From Levilactobacillus zymae DSM 19395 (GTDB lineage: Bacteria > Bacillota > Bacilli > Lactobacillales > Lactobacillaceae): a DNA stretch of 43,414 nt. The stretch is taken from contig NZ_AZDW01000039.1 in NCBI RefSeq assembly GCF_001434115.1, positions 1 to 43,414 of the forward strand, in the 5' to 3' direction. The translations under genes and the position numbers were made by a program. A model generated the notes under the pieces. The model made no database searches and was not told the DNA's origin. It saw nothing but the letters and a program-made list of their open reading frames with translations. Below are positions 21,103-30,200 of the stretch, in pieces (the first letter of the stretch is position 1; every line of letters begins with the position of its first letter).

Positions 21103-22926
21103 TTAATCCCGCGCTACGTCGCGTGGCATGACCAAGTTAAGGTATAACCCCAAGGTAATCACGTAATAAATGACGTACAGCCCGATGAAGATGGCAAAGG
21201 TGGTCCCGATTCCCAGATAAGGACTCATGGGTTTGCCCATCAACGGCTTAAACATCTGTAACCCGAACAAGACATCGATTACTCCCATGATACCAGGAAT
21301 TGCGAATAAAATCCCGATTTCTTTTGCCAGACTACCGCGCATCAAGCCCCGCCGGACTCCGACCTTATTGAGCATCGCGTAACGCCGTAAATCACCGGGG
21401 GCGCCGGACAGAATTTTAAACATTAAGCAGGACGCCAGCATGGCTAGAAAGGCAATCCCTAAGAAGTAGCCGATAAATTCCAACCCACCGAAGATTCCGT
21501 TCATCATTTCAAACGATTGGTAAGTCCCAATGGTTAACTGAGACGCCGTCTGGGGAAACCGACGTTGTTCGCTGTGGTCAAGTTGTTTCAACACCGTCAG
21601 GTCATCGGCCATGTGCTTCACCCGCACCGTGGTGACCCGGTAAGTCGCCCCCTTAAGTTGCTTAAAGGCCGTCGCACTCACGATTTTCGGCGCCGCAAAA
21701 TCACCTAACTTGTTAGGATTCAACATGATGAAGTCGAGTTGCGTGGCCCCGCTGGTCTTGAACTTGGCCAGGGGTTCCGTGTAGAAGTGTGGCCGACCGT
21801 TAGCGCTACTCTGCATGCTCTTGATCAGTTGGAACGGTTGGGCCTTTAATTCGGCCGCGTTGTAGTAGGTGGTCTTGCCCTGAACCTTCTGGGTGTAGGT
21901 GGCCTGGTGCGCCACGTGGAGTTGCTTGATCAGACGCTTTTGGTGCGCGTTGGCGTCGTGGACGGCCACCGTGTAGGCCCCCAGTGAATCGGCGGTCATC
22001 GGCATTTGCCGGTGGTAGCCGGACCCCACGGTGATGGCGCCCAAGGCCATCGCAAACAGCAACGACACGATGGTCAGCATCCGGGTGTAGTCGTGTACCC
22101 GGAAATTCAATTGGCCTAATAAGAAACCGTTGAGCCGCTTTTTAGCCCAGGTCGTCCGCCGTAAGCCCCGAATCACGGCTAGCACGGCCGCGTGGAACAA
22201 GAGGTAGGTCCCTAACGTGATGGTGACCAACGCCAGCGGAATCGCCGTCATTTGTAGCTGCTCGATGGCGGCCAGCGCCCAGTACCCCACCGCGAGTAAT
22301 CCGATACCGATGAGGCCCAAAATGAACTGACGGAACGGCCGGCTCTTGGGTTGGTTGGCCTGTTGGTCGGCGTGTAAAAGTTGTTGGACCGTGGTCCGCA
22401 TCAACCGCGTCAGGTTAAACAACGACGCCAGGATGAACAGGCCGATGTAGAGGACCGCCGTAAACAGAACGGCCGGCAGATAAAAGGACGTCAGGTGGGC
22501 CAGGTGCAACCCCAGTTGGTCCAAGAGAAAGCCGACCAACAACTTGCTGACCACGATCCCCAGCACGATGCCGATGGCCGTGGCGATGGTCCCCAAAATC
22601 AAGGTTTCTAAGAAGACCAGCTGACCGACCCGGCGGCGTTTAGCCCCCAGCATCATGAACAACCCGTAATCGTGCTGTCGCATGCTCAGTAAGAATGAGT
22701 TGGCGTACATAATGTAGACAATGGTAATTAACGCCAATAGAACCGCCCCGAAGCCAAAAACCACGCTTGCGGATTTGACCACGGCATTGGCCTTGATGAA
22801 GGCCTGGTTGGTCGCGAGGTTGGCGAACATGTAGAAGATGGCCGCCGACATGGTCAGCCCGGCCAGTAAGACCAGGTAATCGCGGCGCCGGTTCTTCACC
22901 CCGGCTAAAGCTAATTTCGTTAACAT
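21103..22926 (-). CDS. ABC transporter permease, FtsX-like (BceB type)
   Basis: A 607-residue permease. One helix at residues 18-38 is followed by an FtsX core (about 55-165), further helices near 195-260 and 278-298, a large outside loop (about 305-465) and a second FtsX core (about 480-600). This layout resembles the BceB/YtrF group, which remove peptide antibiotics from lipid II or sense them. The extracellular domain here is of moderate size. The partner ATPase ends 14 bases upstream, and a YtrA-type repressor follows. No BceRS-type two-component genes are next to it, so regulation appears to be by the GntR protein. The substrate is inferred to be envelope-active, not shown. Confidence 0.83.
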   Translation of the reverse strand: MLTKLALAGVKNRRRDYLVLLAGLTMSAAIFYMFANLATNQAFIKANAVVKSASVVFGFGAVLLALITIVYIMYANSFLLSMRQHDYGLFMMLGAKRRRVGQLVFLETLILGTIATAIGIVLGIVVSKLLVGFLLDQLGLHLAHLTSFYLPAVLFTAVLYIGLFILASLFNLTRLMRTTVQQLLHADQQANQPKSRPFRQFILGLIGIGLLAVGYWALAAIEQLQMTAIPLALVTITLGTYLLFHAAVLAVIRGLRRTTWAKKRLNGFLLGQLNFRVHDYTRMLTIVSLLFAMALGAITVGSGYHRQMPMTADSLGAYTVAVHDANAHQKRLIKQLHVAHQATYTQKVQGKTTYYNAAELKAQPFQLIKSMQSSANGRPHFYTEPLAKFKTSGATQLDFIMLNPNKLGDFAAPKIVSATAFKQLKGATYRVTTVRVKHMADDLTVLKQLDHSEQRRFPQTASQLTIGTYQSFEMMNGIFGGLEFIGYFLGIAFLAMLASCLMFKILSGAPGDLRRYAMLNKVGVRRGLMRGSLAKEIGILFAIPGIMGVIDVLFGLQMFKPLMGKPMSPYLGIGTTFAIFIGLYVIYYVITLGLYLNLVMPRDVARD

Positions 22927-22940
22927 CTGTTGCGTTCCCC

Positions 22941-23696
22941 CTATTCGCTAAACGTCCCCAGTTCGGTCAGGACTTGTTGGTAAAAGTCCTTGCGGTCCAG
23001 CTCCCCCCGCTTGAGTTCGGAGCCAATCTGCCCGTCCTTGATAAACAAGATGCGTTGGCAGAAGCTGGCGGAGAACGGATCGTGAGTCACCAGTAACACG
23101 GACATGTGCTGGTCGCGGTTGATCGTGGTCAGTAAGTCCAATAACTCGCGCGCACTGGTCGAATCCAGCGCCCCGGTGGGTTCGTCCCCCATCAAGATCG
23201 ACGGTTGGTGTACGATGGCCCGCGCGGCGGCGACCCGTTGCTTCTGACCCCCGGAAAGTTGCGCCGGGTACTTCTTTAAGAGGTCCGTAATCGATAAGGT
23301 CGCGGCCACGGCTTGAATCGCCTGGTCCATGACTTTCGACGGCGTGCCTTGTAAGGCTAACGGCAGGCCGATGTTTTCCTCGGCGGTCAGGCTTTCCAGC
23401 AGGTTAAAGTCCTGGAAGATGAACCCGACTTCTTGGGCCCGAAAGTCCGAAAGTTGGTTGCCCCGCATCTTGGTGACGTCGTGACCGTTGACAATCACGT
23501 CCCCCTTGGTGGGCGTGTCCAGCGTGGACAACATGTTCAGTAAAGTGGTCTTCCCCGAGCCCGACGCCCCCATGATGCCGACAAATTCCCCCTCGGCTAC
23601 CGAGAAGTTCAAGCCCTTTAAGGCGGTGTATGGCCGTTCACCGGCCTTACCGTAGGTTTTTTCTAAATGATGCACGTCAACGACTGTCTTCGTCAT
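22941..23696 (-). CDS. ABC transporter ATPase (BceA/MacB type)
   Basis: A 251-residue ATPase with Walker A GASGSGKT (43-50), Q-loop FIFQDFNLL (93-101), signature LSGGQ (147-151), Walker B ILMGDEPT (167-174) and H-loop VTHD. FNLLESLTAEENIGLPL is typical of the MacB/BceA/LolD group that powers FtsX-like permeases. It is the first gene of the operon, with a consensus-like promoter 50 bases upstream and a GGGGA ribosome site before the ATG at 23696. It works with the permease 14 bases downstream. Confidence 0.9.
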   Translation of the reverse strand: MTKTVVDVHHLEKTYGKAGERPYTALKGLNFSVAEGEFVGIMGASGSGKTTLLNMLSTLDTPTKGDVIVNGHDVTKMRGNQLSDFRAQEVGFIFQDFNLLESLTAEENIGLPLALQGTPSKVMDQAIQAVAATLSITDLLKKYPAQLSGGQKQRVAAARAIVHQPSILMGDEPTGALDSTSARELLDLLTTINRDQHMSVLLVTHDPFSASFCQRILFIKDGQIGSELKRGELDRKDFYQQVLTELGTFSE

Positions 23697-23725
23697 GTTG
23701 ATTTTCCCCGTTTGTTAGTTCATTG

Positions 23726-23773
23726 GTTAGTTACTTGTGTAATTAACTATACTGCTGAAATTTGAAAAGTCAA
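23726..23773 (-). promoter_or_regulatory. Promoter and YtrA-type operator of the ABC operon
   Basis: On the minus strand: TTGACT (23773-23768), 16-base spacer, TATAGT (23751-23746). Overlapping its downstream edge is GTTAATTAC-ACAA-GTAACTAAC (23747-23726), an 8-of-9 inverted repeat placed where a repressor would block transcription. The GntR protein of the operon is the obvious candidate. Confidence 0.75.
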
Positions 23774-23883
23774 TAAGTAATTTTAGCTAACGGCGGTGGT
23801 CGGGGGCGATTACTAGGGTCCCGGCCTCGTTGGGTGTAAACTTGATTTGTATTGAATGAACCAGGAAAGGAAGGATTTTTAGC

Positions 23884-24837
23884 ATGAAACAACTTAACTT
23901 GGGTGGTACCGATTGGCAAGCCTCCGCCGTCGCCCTGGGCATCATGCGGATGGCCGATCTTTCAGTCGCGGACGCCGCTAAGGCCCTGGAAGCCGCTCAC
24001 GACGCGGGCATCACCTACATCGACTCCGCGGACATTTACGGGGACGGTGCGTCAGAGAAGAAGTTCAAGGAAGCCTTGGCTGCCTCGAACTTGTCTCGCG
24101 ACGACTTTTACATTCAATCTAAAGGGGGCATCGTCTTAGACCCCGCCCGCAGTCACGACGGCTTGGTCTTCGGGAAGCGTTACGACTTCTCCAAGCAACA
24201 CCTCTTGGACGCCGTGGATGGCATTCTCTCCCGGATGGGCGTGGACTATCTAGATGCGTTCTTGCTGCACCGGCCGGACCCATTGATGGAACCTGAAGAA
24301 GTGGCGGACGCCTTCAACACGCTCCAACGTGAAGGTAAAGTACGGCACTTTGGGGTTTCCAACTTCAACGTTCAACAATACCTGCTGGTCCAAGACGCGG
24401 TCGACCAGAAGTTGATGTTCAACCAACTGCAATTTGGGCCCGCCCATACCGGCATGATCGACGCCGGCATGCACGTCAACATGGAAGACAAGTGGGCCGT
24501 CGATCACGACGGGGGCATGCTGGAATTTGCCCGGCGCCATCACGTCACCATTCAGGCTTGGTCTCCGTTCCAATACGGTCTCTTCGCTGGAATGATCATC
24601 AACGATCCGAAATATCAAAAGTTAAACGACGAACTGCAGAAGTTGGCCGATAAGTACGGCGTTTCCAAGAACGGCATCGTGATTGCCTGGATCTTGCGGC
24701 ACCCGGCTAACATTCAGGTCCTGTTGGGGACCATGAATCCCGCTCATATCGCCGACAGCGCGGCCGGTGCGGACGTCACGTTGACCAAGCAAGAATGGTA
24801 CAACGTCTACTTCGCAGCGGGCAACACGTTACCTTAA
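23884..24837 (+). CDS. Aldo/keto reductase (YdhF-like)
   Basis: A 317-residue soluble NADPH-dependent oxidoreductase with the TIM-barrel aldo/keto reductase fold. The catalytic tetrad can be read: D47 (YIDSAD), Y52 (IYGDG), K80 (QSKGG) and H129 (LLHRPDP). GVSNFNV and QAWSPF are the usual later landmarks, and the C-terminal AWILRHP...VLLGTMNP segment contributes to cofactor binding. The overall pattern is that of E. coli YdhF and related stand-alone reductases of sugar-derived or other aldehydes; the substrate is unknown. AGGAAAGGAAGGA lies before the ATG at 23884. A hairpin with T-run ends it about 80 bases downstream. Confidence 0.88.
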   Translation: MKQLNLGGTDWQASAVALGIMRMADLSVADAAKALEAAHDAGITYIDSADIYGDGASEKKFKEALAASNLSRDDFYIQSKGGIVLDPARSHDGLVFGKRYDFSKQHLLDAVDGILSRMGVDYLDAFLLHRPDPLMEPEEVADAFNTLQREGKVRHFGVSNFNVQQYLLVQDAVDQKLMFNQLQFGPAHTGMIDAGMHVNMEDKWAVDHDGGMLEFARRHHVTIQAWSPFQYGLFAGMIINDPKYQKLNDELQKLADKYGVSKNGIVIAWILRHPANIQVLLGTMNPAHIADSAAGADVTLTKQEWYNVYFAAGNTLP

Positions 24838-24916
24838 TTACCGTTGTTTGGGTTTCCCCATCTGGGGTAGCCCAACTGGCTAAAACCAAACGGATACGTT
24901 AAAATTCATTAATCTA

Positions 24917-24953
24917 AAAATTCGACCAGCTGAACGGCTGATCGAATTTTTTT
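24917..24953 (+). terminator. Terminator of the aldo/keto reductase gene
   Basis: AAAATTCGA-C-CAGC pairs with GCTG-ATCGAATTTT, followed by a run of T. A second hairpin without T-run (CCCCA/TGGGG inside TTGGG/CCCAA) lies at about 24847-24874. The rest of the 293-base gap up to 25131 is AT-rich and shows no gene. Confidence 0.85.
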
Positions 24954-25131
24954 ATAGTTATTTAAAGCTTGGCCATGCTAAAATTCGCATAAGGAGATGA
25001 TTATTCCTAGGCAAACCGATTCTTGGTGTGACTAATCTAAGAAAAAGTCGCTTTTTGCACTGATTTTTTAGCGATGAAGGCGTACGCAATACGCTCAATA
25101 ACAAAGTCAGATATTGTAGAGGAGCTTGACG

Positions 25132-26994
25132 ATGTCATTCAAAAAGGTATTGCCTCTGATGAGCGGCCTATTGATTATTAGTGTGGGGTTAGGTGCTTGT
25201 GGACAAGCAACCACCAAAACAAAACACAAGACCAGTACGGCGGCCCAAGTGGCAAAAGCGACCAAACAGACCGTCACCAAGGCAGACGTGACCAACGCCA
25301 AAAAGTTGTTAATCAATCACAAAAAATGGCGCTACAACGCGACTAATAAAGTGTACTATCAAGTCGGCATCAAATATGGCACGAAGACCACAAGTAGCAC
25401 GTACGAATCGATGGGCATTTTTATTCCAGCTAAGTACGTCAAAGCCAAGACTAGCGGTCATCAAACTTACACGATTACGTTCAACCGCAAAGCCAAGGTC
25501 AAAGGCTACACAGCCAAAACTGCACCAATCGTCATGCCGGTCAATACCCCCGGTTACGCGGCCCAAGCAGCACCAACGGGTTACGATAGTAGTGCCAACA
25601 AGTATACTAAGGCCGGCTTTATCTATGTTGCCGCCGGGTGTCGCGGCTTGAATCAGTCTGATAAATCTAATGGCTCATCGCCCTGGGGGGTAACCGACTT
25701 AAAAGCAGCCGTCCGCACCCTCCGTTTAAATCGCCAGAACATTGCGGGGAATACGAATCGGATCTTTACGTTCGGCCACAGCGGTGGTGGTGCGCAAAGT
25801 GCTTTGATGGGGGCCACGGGTGATAGTAAAAAATACACCACTTACCTAAAAGCCATCGGTGCCCCGTTAGCAACGACCACCGGCAACGCAACTAGTGACG
25901 CGGTGGCCGGTGCGATGGCGTGGTGCCCCATTACCAGTCTAGACACGGCTAACGAAGCTTATGAGTGGAATATGGGCCAATATTCCAACTCCGGAACGCG
26001 CAAACAAGGGACGTGGACCAAAGCGTTGTCAAATGATATGGCAACGAGTTACGCGCAATACATTAATAAATTAGGTTTAAAAGATGCTAGCGGTCAGACA
26101 CTAACCCTCAAGAAATCGGCTAATGGCATCTACACCTCGGGAAGCTACGCAACGTATTTGAAAAAAGAAGTCGAACAATCACTGAATAACTTTTTGAAAG
26201 ATACCACCTTCCCGTATAAAGCAACCAGTAATGAAGGGCCAAGTAGCGCGGCCACGCAAACTTCAGGAAAGAAACCTAGTGGCAGTAAACCAACCGGCGC
26301 CACCAAGAGTGGGAGCAAGCCTTCCGGGAGTGCCCCGACTGGTGGAACGACCTCTAGTGGCAAAACTTACAAAACGGTCACGGCATATATTAAGTCGTTA
26401 AACAAAAATGGCAAGTGGATCACGTATAATGCCAAGAAAAACACCGCCACGATCACCAGTATGAAGGCGTTCGTCAAGCACTGTAAGACGGCTTCAAAGG
26501 ACGTTGGCGCATTTGACGGTTTGACACGGCAACAAACGGAAAACAAACTATTTGCGACCAGCGGAAGCAGTGCTAATCACTTTGACTCAACGATTAGTAA
26601 CTTATTAACGACCAATCAAGCTAAGTACGCCAAGTTAAAAAATTATAAAACCAGTTACGCGAAGGCTTATCGCGCAGACTTAAAGAAGACTGATGCGCAA
26701 GGCAGTTCAATGCAAACGCGACTGAATTTGTATAATCCACTGTACTACCTGACTAATTATTACGCTGGGTATAACACGAGTAAAGTTGCCAAGTATTGGC
26801 GAATTCGGACCGGTATTAACCAAAGTGACACTGCGTTAACCGTCGAAACGAATCTGGCCTTGACGTTACAACAAAATCAACAGGTTAAGAGCGTTGATTT
26901 TGCGACCGTTTGGGGACAGGGACACACGGAAGCGGAGCGTACAGGCAATAACGAAACGAACTTTATTAAGTGGGTCAATCAAAGTTTAAACTAA
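25132..26994 (+). CDS. Tannase-like alpha/beta-hydrolase lipoprotein
   Basis: A 620-residue lipoprotein. The signal peptide ends in the lipobox LGAC (lipidated C23), followed by a Lys/Thr-rich linker. The body follows the tannase B/feruloyl-esterase-like fold of L. plantarum tannase: APIVMP, FIYVAAGCRG, the nucleophile elbow GHSGGG (S217), AWCPITSLDTANEAYEWNM, LYYLTNYY and KYWRIRTG. D566 (RTGINQSD) and H598 (WGQGH) fall where that enzyme has its Asp and His, giving a full triad. A Ser/Gly/Pro-rich insert (about 375-415) splits the lid. It should hydrolyse esters, perhaps plant phenolic esters, at the cell surface; the exact substrate is inference. The ATG at 25132 follows GAGGAG. Codon use is more AT-rich than in neighbours. 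Confidence 0.8.
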   Translation: MSFKKVLPLMSGLLIISVGLGACGQATTKTKHKTSTAAQVAKATKQTVTKADVTNAKKLLINHKKWRYNATNKVYYQVGIKYGTKTTSSTYESMGIFIPAKYVKAKTSGHQTYTITFNRKAKVKGYTAKTAPIVMPVNTPGYAAQAAPTGYDSSANKYTKAGFIYVAAGCRGLNQSDKSNGSSPWGVTDLKAAVRTLRLNRQNIAGNTNRIFTFGHSGGGAQSALMGATGDSKKYTTYLKAIGAPLATTTGNATSDAVAGAMAWCPITSLDTANEAYEWNMGQYSNSGTRKQGTWTKALSNDMATSYAQYINKLGLKDASGQTLTLKKSANGIYTSGSYATYLKKEVEQSLNNFLKDTTFPYKATSNEGPSSAATQTSGKKPSGSKPTGATKSGSKPSGSAPTGGTTSSGKTYKTVTAYIKSLNKNGKWITYNAKKNTATITSMKAFVKHCKTASKDVGAFDGLTRQQTENKLFATSGSSANHFDSTISNLLTTNQAKYAKLKNYKTSYAKAYRADLKKTDAQGSSMQTRLNLYNPLYYLTNYYAGYNTSKVAKYWRIRTGINQSDTALTVETNLALTLQQNQQVKSVDFATVWGQGHTEAERTGNNETNFIKWVNQSLN

Positions 26995-27047
26995 TTGGGG
27001 TCTAGAAACGGTAGCTTGACCGTCACAACCCCTAACCGCATTTAATT

Positions 27048-27097
27048 AAAAAAGAATCTTCAATTGACTAAGTCAGCCGGTTGAAGATTCTTTTTTA
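27048..27097 (+). terminator. Terminator of the tannase-like gene
   Basis: AAAAAAGAATCTTCAA pairs with TTGAAGATTCTTTTTT, a 16-bp perfect stem with flanking T-run. Confidence 0.9.
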
Positions 27098-27154
27098 TTG
27101 ATTCCGTTCTTAGCGTTGCCTACACAATTTCTCAGTGGTGATTATTTTCGCTTA

Positions 27155-27197
27155 CACCCCAAAACCGGCGTCCCCCTGAACTGCGAGGCGCCGGTTA
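27155..27197 (-). terminator. Possible terminator of the giant surface protein gene
   Basis: AACCGGCG (27163-27170) pairs with CGCCGGTT (27189-27196). On the minus strand only TTTT follows, so it is a moderate candidate. It lies 31 bases beyond the stop codon. Confidence 0.55.
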
Positions 27198-27227
27198 GTT
27201 TAGTTTGAATTTAGACGGTCGCTCCCG

Positions 27228-30200
27228 TCATTTTGGAGTCGCGATAAACCGTACTCCCCACCAGTTCACCGGGTGCGGGGACTGGTGCGTGACCAACGGC
27301 GTAACGGTCAACGCCACCCCATGCGGCAAACGATAACGGGTCATTGGCAAGGTCGTCACGTGGCGAACCACCACAGGCCAGTGCGAACCGGCAGTCTGGA
27401 ACCGCCAGACCTGATGCGGTAACGTTAGCCGTTGAATATTCTGTGGCCGGCCCCGGTAGACCCACTGTTTGTTGGCCGTGACGTACCGGCCGTTGGTCAG
27501 CTGGTAGCGGGTGGTCTGCCCGTGGCGGACTAAGCGTTTGACCGCCAAGTGCTGGCCCTGCCGGTAATGTAAGTGCCGGCCGGCAAGTTTGGCCGTGTGG
27601 TACCCGTTGATGCCGCGGGCGTTGATCACCGTAATCACGTGGGTCCGTTTGTGGTGCTGGTAGTAGGTCGGCTTAACGTACGCGGACCGCGTCGTGATAT
27701 ACCCCACTAACCCGTACGTTGGTGAGTAGCGGTTGATGTCGCGCACCTTGTACCGCAACGTGCCGTGGGCGGAGTGGGTCCGCCCCAGCACCTCAAACAT
27801 CGGCTGGTGGGTCCGGGCCCGTTGCGCGTACCAGGTCAACCGAGTGTGCCGACTAAAGTTGGGCGAGCGGTACAGGCCCAACTTCTTCACGCCGGTGACC
27901 CGGAACCGTTTGAACCGAGGGTGCTTAGTCGTAAAGTGGTGGGCTTGATGGCCCCCGGTGTGGACCAGCTGACTCCCCTGACCCGCAACGATTTGGGGAC
28001 TCAGCGGCGTCGGTTGTGGCCGGGAGGTGCCTAACGGCGATGTTGGGGCCGCATTCCCGGCACCTGGGGCCGGCACGACCGGTAGCGGTTGGTTGTGCGC
28101 CGCAGCGAGGCTTTGGCTGGCGAGTGCCGACTGGGTCTGCTGTGACGCTAAGCTGAGACTGGTATCGGCTTGCGACGTTGCGACACTTTCGCTAGTCTGC
28201 ACCGATTGTACCCGTTGTGACGCGAGACTCAGGCTGGTGGCGGACCGAGAAGCCACCACGCTCTGACTGGTCTGCGCCGACTGAATCTGTTGCGACGTGG
28301 TGCTCAAACTCGTGGCGGCCGTAGAAGTGGCCTGGGCCACGCTTGCCAAAGCGTGGGCTTGTTGGCCCATGCTGTGGGTTGCCGTGGCCAACGAGGCTGC
28401 TAAGCTCATGGCGGCGCGGGAACGGTCCGCTAAACTCCGCTCGGCTTCAGCCACACTGACTTGGGCCAGTGAATGTTGCGACTGGCTGTTGGTCAGCAGG
28501 TCACTGGTGGCCCCGGCCGCCTGCGTCAACAGACTGGTGACCTGGCTTTGTTCCCCTGGCGTCGCGGCTTGGTGATCTTGGGTTAAGCTCAGGGAGGCCG
28601 TTGACGCCGCGCTGAGTTGACTGATGGTGGTCGCCAACGAACTCAACAGGCTTTGGGCGCCGGACTGTAACTGACTGGCCGCCGACGTTAATTGCGTCAC
28701 GACCGATTGCGATTGGCTGGTCAACGAAGCCTGAACCCGACTGCGGGACGCCACGACGCTGGCCGCCTGTTCGGCGGATTGCCGGGTGGCCGAGGCCGCA
28801 CTCAAACTAGTCTGGGCCGACTGCGCGAGTTGGCTGGTCACGGTAGACAGGTGGGCGCTCAGGCTAGCGGCCACCGAGGTCCACGTACTATGCGCCGATG
28901 GTGCCGAGGCGGTGTGGTCGACCATTTGCGAAGCTTGAACACTCTGACTCGCCAAGGCCGACAGTGAGTGCTGGGACTGGACCACCGCGGTACTGCGCAG
29001 TTGGCTATCCTGAAGTTGTAAGCTATCTTGTACCGAGGTCGTCACGGATTGCCGTTGAGACGCCGCGGACGCTTGGGACTTTAGCTGACTATCAATCTGG
29101 ATTTGCTGGCTTAATTGGCTGGCGACTTGGACCGACAACGACAGGCTCGCGCTGGTCGACGCCGCTTGGCTGGCCAGGACGACCAAGCTAGTGCTGGTCA
29201 GACTCCGCCGCTGAGTCAACGACTGGAGCGCCTGACTGACCGCATGGATCGCCCGTTGTGCGCTGGTGAGCGCGGAAGTCTGGGCTTGCCACCGAGCCGA
29301 CTGGTCGCTAGCACTAGTCGCGGCTTGGGAAAGTAACGAAACATTAGCCTGCAACGCCTGCGAGGTCAGGCTTTGGCTGGCCGAGGCCAACGAAATCTGC
29401 GCCCAATCCTGGTCGAGACTGACGCTGGTCTTCGCGACCGACAACAGGCTGAGACTGGTCAAGACGCTGTTCAACGCCAATGATGATTTGATTTCAACGG
29501 GTTGCTGGGCTAAGACGCCCTGCTGGAAATGGTCGCCCGCCGTGACCTGGGCCGTCATGGAGGTCGCCGACCGTTGAAAGTCTTGTGCGGCGGCCGCACT
29601 CGCCTGCGCCTGCGCGGTGACCGTGGCTTGGTCGGTACGACTCTGTTGGGCCACGGCTAGTTGGGCCTGGGCCAACGCTAAACTGGTTTGGGCCTGCTGA
29701 TCCGTCAATAATAGGCTGGTCGCGCCGTCTAGCACCGACGTGGCGACCAAACTCTCCCGTTGGGCCGTCACCAGACTCTGCGTGGCCGCATCCGTTTGGC
29801 TCTGAGCACTAAGGCTGGTTTGGGCGGAACCCAGTGCGCTGAGTTCCGCCGCCGGAACCTGGGCCTGCTGGGCGAGACTTTGCTGAACCTGCGTCCAAGC
29901 GGAGACTTGACTCTGGCCAAACGCGGACTGTTCGCTCAAACTCACGTCCACGAGGGAACGCTGACTGGCGGCTTGGGCCAACGACTGGTGAGTCGTCGCC
30001 GTAAGCTGGGTGGTCAAACTCGTGACTGATGGTTGGGCGGCGGTCTCCTGCTCCCCTTGCGCCGCAACCTGTTCGGCCTGGTGCTGAGCCGTAGTCAGCA
30101 ACCCGTTCTGGTGGGTCACCAGTGCCTGGGACTGGTGGCGCCAATCCTGATAACTGGTCGATTGTCCGGCCACTTGTTGCGACACGTCGGCCGACACACT

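Noticed and set aside
25081-25131. TTG at 25126 as start of the tannase-like gene
   Set aside because: It lies only two bases after the GAGGAG site; the ATG at 25132 has normal spacing.
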